A stretch of 64,000 bases of DNA. It comes from Pythium myriotylum. Taxonomy: Eukaryota > Oomycota > Peronosporomycetes > Pythiales > Pythiaceae. The stretch spans positions 1,488,001 to 1,552,000 of the forward strand of contig JALJCQ010000017.1 of the NCBI GenBank assembly GCA_023091665.1. Direction: 5' to 3'. A model generated the notes under the pieces. That model made no database searches. It was given only the letters and a program-made list of their open reading frames with translations, and was not told the DNA's origin. The position numbers were made by a program, and so were the translations under genes. Numbering within the stretch: position 1 is the first letter of the stretch; each line of letters begins with the position of its first letter. Shown here piece after piece: positions 54,158 to 64,000 of this stretch.

Positions 54158-56860
54158 ATCTCGAAGCGTTCGCTGAGTGCACGCTTGGTCGCCGTGAGCA
54201 ACTCGAGGCTGTTGCAGGCGAGGATGAGGTCGTCGACGTAGATCACCACGAAGATCATCGCTGAGCCGCTCCGCTTGACGTACACGCAGTGGTCCATCTC
54301 GCACTTGGTGAAGCCGACCTTGCGCATGAAGGCGTCGATGGTCTGGTTCCACATGCGTGGCGACTGCTTGAGACCGTAGAGCGAGCGCTTGAGCTTGCAC
54401 ACGTAGTCGGGGTGGCGCTGGTCGACGAAGCCTTCGGGCTGCTTCATGTAGATTTCTTCGTCGAGGTTGCCGTTCAGGAACGCCGTCTTGACATCCATCT
54501 GATGGATCATGAGCTTGTGTCGAGCGGCGATGCTGAGGATGGTGCGGATCGACGTGAACTTGGCGACGGGTGCGAATGTCTCTTCGAAGTCGATGCCGTA
54601 CTTTTGCAGGAACCCCTTGGCAACGAGTCGAGCCTTGTACCGTTCGACGAGTCCTTCGGCGGTTTCCTTGACCTTGAACACCCACTTGCTGGTGATGGCC
54701 TTGCGTCCGGCTGGCAAAGGGACTAGGTCCCAGGTCTCGTTCTTCTTGAGCGACTCAAGCTCGGAGTCGCAGGCTTCCTTCCAGTTGCTGGCGTCGTCGG
54801 ATTCCATCGCCGACTTGAACGATGTCGGCAACTCTCCCCCTGAATTCACGACGAGAGCAAACTCTTCGAGATCGTGATCTTGGTCTTCTCCCCCTTGTTC
54901 TTGCACGTCTTCGCCTTCTTCGTCTTCATCTTCTACGCCTTCCTCTTCGATCGACGTGAGCAGTGCAGACAGATCTTCGAGCGATGTCCTTGAACCTTGC
55001 GTGGGTGGTGGAGTCGCACCACTTGTGCGTCCAACACGTCCGTAGCGCTTCTCAACTGGCGGTTCAGCCAGGTTCTCGAGCGAGTGCGTGCGAGAGTGGC
55101 GCTTGGACCCTGGTGCGTAGTCGACATTCGGCTGCTGGGCCGATGCTGGTGCTGCTGGACGCTGCGACCGCTGGCCCTGTTGCCACTCCGGTCGCTCGTA
55201 GCTGCGCTGACTTGGTGCTGGTGAGGCTGGCTGCTCACCCATGTCTTCATCATCTTGATCTTCATCATCTTCATCGTCGCGGAACTCGACGGACTTGCTC
55301 CAGGGTTCTTCGCGCTTGCCATCGTCGAATGTGTCTTCCATGAACTGCGCGTCTCGACTGATGACGATCCGGCCGGTTGCGATTTCTTCAAACCGATACG
55401 CCTTCTCGTGGTCCGAGTAGCCGAGGAACCGACACAAGATGGCTCGGGCGTCGAACTTCGACCGCTTCTCCTTGGGCACGTGGACGTACGCATGGCAGCC
55501 GAACACCTTGAAGTTGGCGAGCAAGGGCTTCTTCCCGTACCATTCTTCGTACGGCGACTTGTACAAGTCTTGAGCGCGGGTCGGAAGTCGGTTGCGAACT
55601 TCGACTGCAGTCATGACGGCTTCGCCCCAGTACTCGTCGGACAAGTTGGCATGGTGGAGCTTGCAACGACCACACTCACCGATGGTTCGGTTCATGCGCT
55701 CCGCCACACCGTTCAACTGAGGCGTGTATGGCGGCGTGACGTCGTGCTCGATGCCACGCTTGCGACAGAACTTGGCAAGCTTGGCCGACTGGTACTCGCC
55801 ACCGCCGTCGGTTCGAAGCACCTTGACTCGACGACCGGTTTGGTTCTCGGCCCAGTTGACGAACTCGACGAACTTGTCGTAGACTTCGTCCTTGGACCGC
55901 ATCAGGTACAACTTGCACAGTCGAGACTTGTCGTCGGTGAAGGTGGCAAAGTACTTCATGCCGCCGAAAGTCGGAGTCTTCATGGGGCCGGCCACATCGC
56001 TGTACACGACGTCAAGCAGATTCGCAGACCGCTTGGTCGTGCCCGACTGGAACTTGACGCGAGTCAGCTTGCAGTGCACAGCCTTCACAGACCTCCCACT
56101 CTTGCACAGACCCGATATCGAGTCCGTCGGCGAGGTCCTTCTTGACGATGGCTTCGAGTCCGCTGAAGCCGATGTGACCGAGTCGGAGGTGCCACAGGTA
56201 CGACTTGGACATGGCGCGACCTCGTCTTGCACTGGCGGCGTGGGCTGCTTCAGTCGACACTGGAGACATGTTGAGCTTGAACAGACCCTTGCCGATACGA
56301 GTGCCGATGGTCCGCTTGGCGCCCTTCAGCATGACAAAGCAACCGTCCTTGTCGAACGTCACGGGAGCAACGTCCTCCGTGAATCTTCCGACCGAGAACA
56401 GGTTGCGGCTGAGCTTGGGGATATGCCACACGTTGGTGAGCAAACCCTTCTTGACACCGCTTGGAGTCTTCATCGACATGAGAATGTCTCCCACACCGAC
56501 CGCTTGGACTGTGCCATCGTCGGCCAGATGCACGTCGACTGGGTCAATCTTCCTGTAGTTCATAATGAACTGCTTGGTTCGCGACATGTGCTGAGTCGCA
56601 CCCGAGTCGACCAACCACGCCGTGGATTGACTCGACTTGCCTTGGGTCTTCCCGACCGAGAACAGGTACTCGCCGGGGTCTTCATCTCGCGCAAGGTTGG
56701 CTCGCTGGAACCGTTGCCGAGGGTTGCCGTTGCCGTTTCGGTTGCCGTTGCCGCCGGAGTTGCCGTTGCCGTTGCCGTTGCCGTTGTCCTTGACACGCGA
56801 GTGGCACTCCGCGGCCCAATGACCGATCTTGCCGCAGTAGTTGCACGTGCCAGTCTTCTT
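54158..56860 (-). pseudogene. pol: copia pol, inverted: RT back to nucleocapsid
   Basis: It continues the target copy of element D: RT with motif A, integrase with the 2-bp deletion near 56070, protease and the end of the zinc knuckle. It has Tyr, not a stop, in YWGEAV. It is cut at TTCTT (56856-56860) by a forward LTR. Confidence 0.9.
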
Positions 56861-57219
56861 TGTTGAAGATGATGCGCCTCGAACCCAGCGTCATCATTCC
56901 AGTTGAAGCTCGGCAGTTGAAGCTCGGCTGTAGAAGGTTCTCCTGCAGAAGATTCTCCGTGGAAGATTCGACATGTGGAAGATTCGACATGTGGAAGATT
57001 CTCCGTCTGGTTCTGGTTTGAATCCAGTGCCACCCATCGACTTCGTTGAAGTATCCACGAAGTCAGTTTATGTTTGCATATGTTTACGATAGGTAGGACA
57101 TGCATTTGATTACGGTAGCGTAGGACACACACAGACGGCTTAGAGGTAGCAGTAGCGAACTAAGTCCCGATCAATTCACTTTGCATTTTGCATCCCACCA
57201 ACCAAGCGACCTTCCAACA
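56861..57219 (+). repeat. 5' LTR of copia element E (359 bp)
   Basis: It has two 16-bp units. The primer site follows at 57220-57234. Confidence 0.92.
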
Positions 57220-57223
57220 GGTT

Positions 57224-57730
57224 ATGAGCCCAAGCCCAGCCGACTCTGCCTCCACCGACTTCGCCTCCCCAGCCTTCGCCATGGATTCGACCACCCCAGC
57301 CCGCATCAACAAGTTCGACGGAACCAACTTCCACACATGGAAGTTCAAGATGCAGATGGTGCTCGAAGAACGCGACGTCTGGGAAGTTGTCTGTGGAGAG
57401 GTCAAACTCGAGCAGTGCCAGACCGACGCGGACCGAGCCCTCTTCAAGAAGAAGTCTCGCAAGGCGCTCGCGATGATCTGTCTCGCGATGGAAGACTCGC
57501 AGCTCCCGCTGGTTCGGTCGGCGAGTGGTGCGCAAGATGCATGGTCAAGACTGGAAGAACACTTCGAGAAGAAGAGCCTTGCCAACAAGCTCTTTCTTCG
57601 TCGTCGTTTCTTCACGACCATGATGGAAGAAGGTGACGATGTGCTCACGCACATCAACAAGCTCAAGACCCTGGCGGAGCAACTCGACGCAGTCGGCGCT
57701 CCGGTCAGCGAAGCGAAGACGACTTGGTGA
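57224..57730 (+). pseudogene. gag: copia gag of element E, shared frameshift
   Basis: It encodes 168 residues. The pol frame overlaps its end from 57724. Confidence 0.9.
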
Positions 57731-60700
57731 TCACGCTTCTCGGCAGTCTCAGCGAGTCGTACCAGTTCCTCATCACGGCGTTGGAGTCGCGTGTCGACGC
57801 GCTCACGTGGGAACTCGTGACGTCTCGGCTGCTCCATGAAGACATGAAGCGCAAGGAGCAAGGTGGCGACGGAGCCACGCTTGGCCAAGCGTTCATGACA
57901 AGTGACGCGAAGCCCAAGGGCCGTGCAGTCAAGAAGACTGGCAAGTGCAACTACTGCGGCAAGATCGGTCATTGGGCCGCGGAGTGCCACTCGCGTGTCA
58001 AGGACAACGGCAACGGCAACGGCAACGGCAACTCCGGCGGCAACGGCAACCGAAACGGCAACGGCAACCCTCGGCAACGGTTCCAGCGAGCCAACCTTGC
58101 GCGAGATGAAGACCCCGGCGAGTACCTGTTCTCGGTCGGGAAGACCCAAGGCAAGTCGAGTCAATCCACGGCGTGGTTGGTCGACTCGGGTGCGACTCAG
58201 CACATGTCGCGAACCAAGCAGTTCATTATGAACTACAGGAAGATTGACCCAGTCGACGTGCATCTGGCCGATGATGGCACGGTCCAAGCAGTTGGCGTGG
58301 GAGACATTCTCATGTCGATGAAGACTCCAAGCGGTGTCAAGAAGGGTTTGCTCACCAACGTGTGGCATATCCCCAAGCTCAGCCGCAACCTGTTCTCGGT
58401 CGGAAGATTCACGGAGGACGTTGCTCCCGTGACGTTCGACAAGGACGGTTGCTTTGTCATGCTGAAGGGCGCCAAGCGGACCATCGGCACTCGTATCGGC
58501 AAGGGTCTGTTCAAGCTCAACATGTCTCCAGTGTCGACTGAAGCAGCCCACGCCGCCAGTGCAAGACGAGGTCGCGCCATGTCCAAGTCGTACCTGTGGC
58601 ACCTCCGACTCGGTCACATCGGCTTCAGCGGACTCGAAGCCATCGTCAAGAAGGACCTCGCCGACGGACTCGATATCGGGTCTGTGCAAGAGTGGGAGGT
58701 CTGTGAAGGCTGTGCACTGCAAGCTGACTCGCGTCAAGTTCCAGTCGGGCACGACCAAGCGGTCTGCGAATCTGCTTGACGTCGTGTACAGCGATGTGGC
58801 CGGCCCCATGAAGACTCCGACTTTCGGCGGCATGAAGTACTTTGCCACCTTCACCGACGACAAGTCTCGACTGTGCAAGTTGTACCTGATGCGGTCCAAG
58901 GACGAAGTCTACGACAAGTTCGTCGAGTTCGTCAACTGGGCCGAGAACCAAACCGGTCGTCGAGTCAAGGTGCTTCGAACCGACGGCGGTGGCGAGTACC
59001 AGTCGGCCAAGCTTGCCAAGTTCTGTCGCAAGCGTGGCATCGAGCACGACGTCACGCCGCCATACACGCCTCAGTTGAACGGTGTGGCGGAGCGCATGAA
59101 CCGAACCATCGGTGAGTGTGGTCGTTGCAAGCTCCACCATGCCAACTTGTCCGACGAGTACTGGGGCGAAGCCGTCATGACTGCAGTCGAAGTTCGCAAC
59201 CGACTTCCGACCCGCGCTCAAGACTTGTACAAGTCGCCGTACGAAGAATGGTACGGGAAGAAGCCCTTGCTCGCCAACTTCAAGGTGTTCGGCTGTCATG
59301 CGTACGTCCACGTGCCCAAGGAGAAGCGGTCGAAGTTCGACGCCCGAGCCATCTTGTGTCGGTTCCTCGGCTACTCGGACCACGAGAAGGCGTATCGGTT
59401 TGAAGAAATCGCAACCGGTCGGATCGTCATCAGTCGAGACGCGCAGTTCATGGAAGACACATTCGACGATGGCAAGCGCGAAGAACCCTGGAGCAAGTCC
59501 GTCGAGTTCCGCGACGATGAAGATGATGAAGATCAAGATGATGAAGACATGGGTGGGCAGCCAGCCTCACCAGCACCAAGTCAGCGCAGCTACGAGCGAC
59601 CGGAGTGGCAACAGGGCCAGCGGTCGCAGCGTCCAGCAGCACCAGCATCGGCCCAGCAGCCGAATGTCGACTACGCACCAGGGTCCAAGCGCCACTCTCG
59701 CACGCACTCGCTCGAGAACCTGGCTGAACCGCCAGTTGAGAAGCGCTACGGACGTGTTGGACGCACAAGTGGTGCGACTCCACCACCCACGCAAGGTCCA
59801 AGGACATCGCTCGAAGATCTGTCTGCACTGCTCACGTCGATCGAAGAGGAAGGCGTAGAAGATGAAGACGAAGAAGGCGAAGACGTGCAAGAACAAGGGG
59901 GAGAAGACCAAGATCACGATCTCGAAGAGTTTGCTCTCGTCGTGAATTCAGGGGGAGAGTTGCCGACATCGTTCAAGTCGGCGATGGAATCCGACGACGC
60001 CAGCAACTGGAAGGAAGCCTGCGACTCCGAGCTTGAGTCGCTCAAGAAGAACGAGACCTGGGACCTAGTCCCTTTGCCAGCCGGACGCAAGGCCATCACC
60101 AGCAAGTGGGTGTTCAAGGTCAAGGAAACCGCCGAAGGACTCGTCGAACGGTACAAGGCTCGACTCGTTGCCAAGGGGTTCCTGCAAAAGTACGGCATCG
60201 ACTTCGAAGAGACATTCGCACCCGTCGCCAAGTTCACGTCGATCCGAACCATCCTCAGCATCGCCGCTCGACACAAGCTCATGATCCATCAGATGGATGT
60301 CAAGACGGCGTTCCTGAACGGCAACCTCGACGAAGAAATCTACATGAAGCAGCCCGAAGGCTTCGTCGACCAGCGCCACCCCGACTACGTGTGCAAGCTC
60401 AAGCGCTCGCTCTACGGTCTCAAGCAGTCGCCACGCATGTGGAACCAGACCATCGACGCCTTCATGCGCAAGGTCGGCTTCACCAAGTGCGAGATGGACC
60501 ACTGCGTGTACGTCAAGCGGAGCGGCTCAGCGATGATCTTCGTGGTGATCTACGTCGACGACCTCATCCTCGCCTGCAACAGCCTCGAGTTGCTCACGGC
60601 GACCAAGCGTGCACTCAGCGAACGCTTCGAGATGTCCGACCTCGGCGAACTCAAGTACTGCCTCGGCATGGAAGTTGATCAAGACCCCAAGTCCGGCGAC

Positions 60701-61539
60701 GTGACCATGCGGCAGACCAAGTTCTTGCAGTCGATCCTGACCAAGTTCGGCATGCAAGACTGCAAACCAGTGAGGACCCCTCAAGACCCCGGACTCAAGC
60801 TGACCAAGGCCATGTGTGAAGGTGGTTGCAAGCACGAAGACACCATGAAGAACGTGTCGTACCGAAGTGCAGTCGGCGCACTCATGTACCTCATGGTCGG
60901 CACTCGACCAGACCTCGCAGCGGCAGTCGGCACACTCAGCCAGTTCGCCGCGGACCCGTGTCCAACACACTGGCAAGCTCTCAAGCGTGTGCTCCGGTAT
61001 CTGCAAGCGACTCCGACGTACGGCCTGCAGTTCTCGGCATCGAATGACGGAAGACTAGTCGGCTACTCCGACGCCGACTGGGCTGGCGACATCGAGTCAC
61101 GTCGAAGCACCAGCGGCTACGTGTTCATGCTCAACGGCGGGTGCATCAGCTGGCGCAGCAAGAAGCAGCGAACTGTCGCCCTCTCCTCGACCGAAGCAGA
61201 GTACATGGCTCTATCGGAAGCGATCCAAGAAGCCGTGTGGCTTAAGGCGTTCCTGTGCGAACTCGGCGAAGTTGCAAGTGACCAAGCGCTCACGGTGTAC
61301 GAAGACAACCAAGGTGCGATCGCGTTGGCCAAGAACCCCGAGTTCCACAAGCGCACCAAGCACATCGACATTCGCTACCACTTCGTTCGTGAGAAGGTCG
61401 AGGACGGTCAAGTGTGTCTGCAGTATTGCCCGACCCAAGACATGCTTGCCGACATCATGACCAAGCCGATCCCCACTGTCCAGTTCGACGTGCTCCGCAC
61501 CAAGCTTGGTGTTCAAGACGCAGTCGAGTCGAGGGGGAG
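57731..61539 (+). pseudogene. pol: copia pol of element E, one internal lesion
   Basis: Nucleocapsid, protease and the integrase zinc site are open in one frame to about 58718, where a 2-bp deletion after GCAL shifts the frame. From there the integrase core ([29 protein letters not shown]), RT ([16 protein letters not shown]) and the complete RNase H are open to a stop at 61583-61585 inside the LTR. It is the only copy here with complete RNase H and just one pol break. The polypurine tract is at 61531-61539. Confidence 0.92.
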
Positions 61540-61914
61540 TGTTGAAGATGATGCGCCTCGAACCCAGCGTCATCATTCCAGTTGAAGCTCGGCAGTTGAA
61601 GCTCGGCTGTAGAAGGTTCTCCTGCAGAAGATTCTCCGTGGAAGATTCGACATGTGGAAGATTCGACATGTGGAAGATTCGACATGTGGAAGATTCTCCG
61701 TCTGGTTCTGGTTTGAATCCAGTGCCACCCATCGACTTCGTTGAAGTATCCACGAAGTCAGTTTATGTTTGCATATGTTTACGATAGGTAGGACATGCAT
61801 TTGATTACGGTAGCGTAGGACACACACAGACGGCTTAGAGGTAGCAGTAGCGAACTAAGTCCCGATCAATTCACTTTGCATTTTGCATCCCACAAACCAA
61901 GCGACCTTCCAACA
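61540..61914 (+). repeat. 3' LTR of copia element E (375 bp)
   Basis: It follows the polypurine tract. The right flank is ATCTC, as at 54158. Confidence 0.93.
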
Positions 61915-64000
61915 ATCTCGAAGCGTTCGCTGAGTGCACGCTTGGTCGCCGTGAGCAACTCGAGGCTGTTGCAGGCGAGGATGAGGTCGTCGACGTAGAT
62001 CACCACGAAGATCATCGCTGAGCCGCTCCGCTTGACGTACACGCAGTGGTCCATCTCGCACTTGGTGAAGCCGACCTTGCGCATGAAGGCGTCGATGGTC
62101 TGGTTCCACATGCGTGGCGACTGCTTGAGACCGTAGAGCGAGCGCTTGAGCTTGCACACGTAGTCGGGGTGGCGCTGGTCGACGAAGCCTTCGGGCTGCT
62201 TCATGTAGATTTCTTCGTCGAGGTTGCCGTTCAGGAACGCCGTCTTGACATCCATCTGATGGATCATGAGCTTGTGTCGAGCGGCGATGCTGAGGATGGT
62301 GCGGATCGACGTGAACTTGGCGACGGGTGCGAATGTCTCTTCGAAGTCGATGCCGTACTTTTGCAGGAACCCCTTGGCAACGAGTCGAGCCTTGTACCGT
62401 TCGACGAGTCCTTCGGCGGTTTCCTTGACCTTGAACACCCACTTGCTGGTGATGGCCTTGCGTCCGGCTGGCAAAGGGACTAGGTCCCAGGTCTCGTTCT
62501 TCTTGAGCGACTCAAGCTCGGAGTCGCAGGCTTCCTTCCAGTTGCTGGCGTCGTCGGATTCCATCGCCGACTTGAACGATGTCGGCAACTCTCCCCCTGA
62601 ATTCACGACGAGAGCAAACTCTTCGAGATCGTGATCTTGGTCTTCTCCCCCTTGTTCTTGCACGTCTTCGCCTTCTTCGTCTTCATCTTCTACGCCTTCC
62701 TCTTCGATCGACGTGAGCAGTGCAGACAGATCTTCGAGCGATGTCCTTGGACCTTGCGTGGGTGGTGGAGTCGCACCACTTGTGCGTCCAACACGTCCGT
62801 AGCGCTTCTCAACTGGCGGTTCAGCCAGGTTCTCGAGCGAGTGCGTGCGAGAGTGGCGCTTGGACCCTGGTGCGTAGTCGACATTCGGCTGCTGGGCCGA
62901 TGCTGGTGCTGCTGGACGCTGCGACCGCTGGCCCTGTTGCCACTCCGGTCGCTCGTAGCTGCGCTGACTTGGTGCTGGTGAGGCTGGCTGCTCACCCATG
63001 TCTTCATCATCTTGATCTTCATCATCTTCATCGTCGCGGAACTCGACGGACTTGCTCCAGGGTTCTTCGCGCTTGCCATCGTCGAATGTGTCTTCCATGA
63101 ACTGCGCGTCTCGACTGATGACGATCCGGCCGGTTGCGATTTCTTCAAACCGATACGCCTTCTCGTGGTCCGAGTAGCCGAGGAACCGACACAAGATGGC
63201 TCGGGCGTCGAACTTCGACCGCTTCTCCTTGGGCACGTGGACGTACGCATGGCAGCCGAACACCTTGAAGTTGGCGAGCAAGGGCTTCTTCCCGTACCAT
63301 TCTTCGTACGGCGACTTGTACAAGTCTTGAGCGCGGGTCGGAAGTCGGTTGCGAACTTCGACTGCAGTCATGACGGCTTCGCCCCACTACTCGTCGGACA
63401 AGTTGGCATGGTGGAGCTTGCAACGACCACACTCACCGATGGTTCGGTTCATGCGCTCCGCCACACCGTTCAACTGAGGCGTGTATGGCGGCGTGACGTC
63501 GTGCTCGATGCCACGCTTGCGACAGAACTTGGCAAGTTTGGCCGACTGGTACTCGCCGCCACCGTCGGTTCGAAGCACCTTGACTCGACGACCGGTTTGG
63601 TTCTCGGCCCAGTTGACGAACTCGACGAACTTGTCGTAGACTTCGTCCTTGGACCGCATCAGGTACAACTTGCACAGTCGAGACTTGTCGTCGGTGAAGG
63701 TGGCAAAGTACTTCATGCCGCCGAAAGTCGGAGTCTTCATGGGGCCGGCCACATCGCTGTACACGACGTCAAGCAGATTCGCAGACCGCTTGGTCGTGCC
63801 CGACTGGAACTTGACGCGAGTCAGCTTGCAGTGCACAGCCTTCACAGACCTCCCACTCTTGCACAGACCCGATATCGAGTCCGTCGGCGAGGTCCTTCTT
63901 GACGATGGCTTCGAGTCCGCTGAAGCCGATGTGACCGAGTCGGAGGTGCCACAGGTACGACTTGGACATGGCGCGACCTCGTCTTGCACTGGCGGCGTGG
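61915..64000 (-). pseudogene. pol: copia pol, inverted, running out of the window
   Basis: It is the second copy of 54158-56243: RT with motif A and integrase. It has a TAG in place of Tyr of YWGEAV (63387-63389), where the first copy has Tyr, and shares the 2-bp integrase deletion near 63830. Confidence 0.9.

Larger units (their letters stand above)
56861..61914 (+). mobile_element. copia element E, two LTRs, chimeric flanks
   Basis: It has LTR 56861-57219 (359 bp), internal region 57220-61539 and LTR 61540-61914 (375 bp). The left flank is TTCTT and the right is ATCTC, so the ends derive from two insertions. The internal part is like element D but cleaner. Confidence 0.92.
53783..64000. 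repeat. Tandem duplication with a 7,757-bp unit (second copy cut by the window end)
   Basis: The first unit is 53783-61539 and the second starts at 61540. Over the 2.4 kb visible in the second unit, positions agree throughout with isolated differences (for example TTGAACC versus TTGGACC at about 54990 and 62748). Confidence 0.9.

Noticed and set aside
1..64000. Ribosomal RNA, tRNA, bacterial operon signals or a viral genome.
   Set aside because: No rRNA or tRNA was recognised by eye. Spliced eukaryotic genes and LTR elements explain the sequence, and the tRNA-like match at the primer sites covers only the anticodon arm.

Overview
The window reads as nuclear DNA of a eukaryote with a compact genome. 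The most likely source is an oomycete (water mould), perhaps of the Saprolegniales. This is inferred from tightly packed genes, many GT-AG introns of about 37-85 nt, the standard genetic code, a possible flagellar-type repeat protein and a large Ty1/copia cluster. No marker that would fix the species is present.

Positions 1-11,512 are a conserved housekeeping block. In order it holds a LamG-like protein (+), the mitochondrial Fe-S assembly factor ISCA1 (+), a small protein with repeated YTTSS-type motifs (-), NudC (-), two mitochondrial porins (VDAC) arranged head to head (- then +), an EF-hand protein (-), the RNA exosome cap subunit RRP40 (-), spliceosomal SmD1 (-), probable mitoribosomal protein mS23 (+) and spliceosomal SmD3 (-). 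Exon structures were worked out by hand from splice signals and protein family conservation. Spacers are mostly 40-360 bp, and the largest (735 bp) is the shared VDAC promoter region. A near-perfect 48-bp palindrome lies at the edge of the block.

From 11,816 to the end of the window almost everything is one Ty1/copia LTR retrotransposon family. Its LTR is TGTTG...CAACA, 343-389 bp long. The primer-binding site matches the anticodon arm of initiator tRNA-Met, as in copia itself, and a GAGGGGGAG polypurine tract precedes the 3' LTR. Gag and a Pro-Int-RT-RNase H polyprotein are recognisable. Copies lie in both orientations, are nested in each other and are heavily recombined. I find at least four tandem duplications, with units of 1,027, 3,736, 2,393 and 7,757 bp, all with boundaries at LTR starts. 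One full-length insertion (49,049-54,157) keeps a matching 5-bp target duplication (ATCTC). Every gag copy that reaches the site shares the same frameshift, and one subgroup shares a 57-bp in-frame deletion that removes a catalytic aspartate of the reverse transcriptase. No copy in the window is intact.

A 2.67-kb PIF/Harbinger DNA transposon (15,685-18,356) has inserted into one of the copia fragments. It has 21-bp terminal inverted repeats, a 3-bp TCA target duplication, a DDE transposase on the minus strand and a convergent accessory ORF.

Most notable are the structure of the retrotransposon cluster (inverted gag and pol pieces, LTR-bounded tandem units, swapped flanks) and the lesions its copies share. 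I did not see an unknown multi-gene system. The near-identical tandem units could partly be an assembly artefact, and long reads would settle that.
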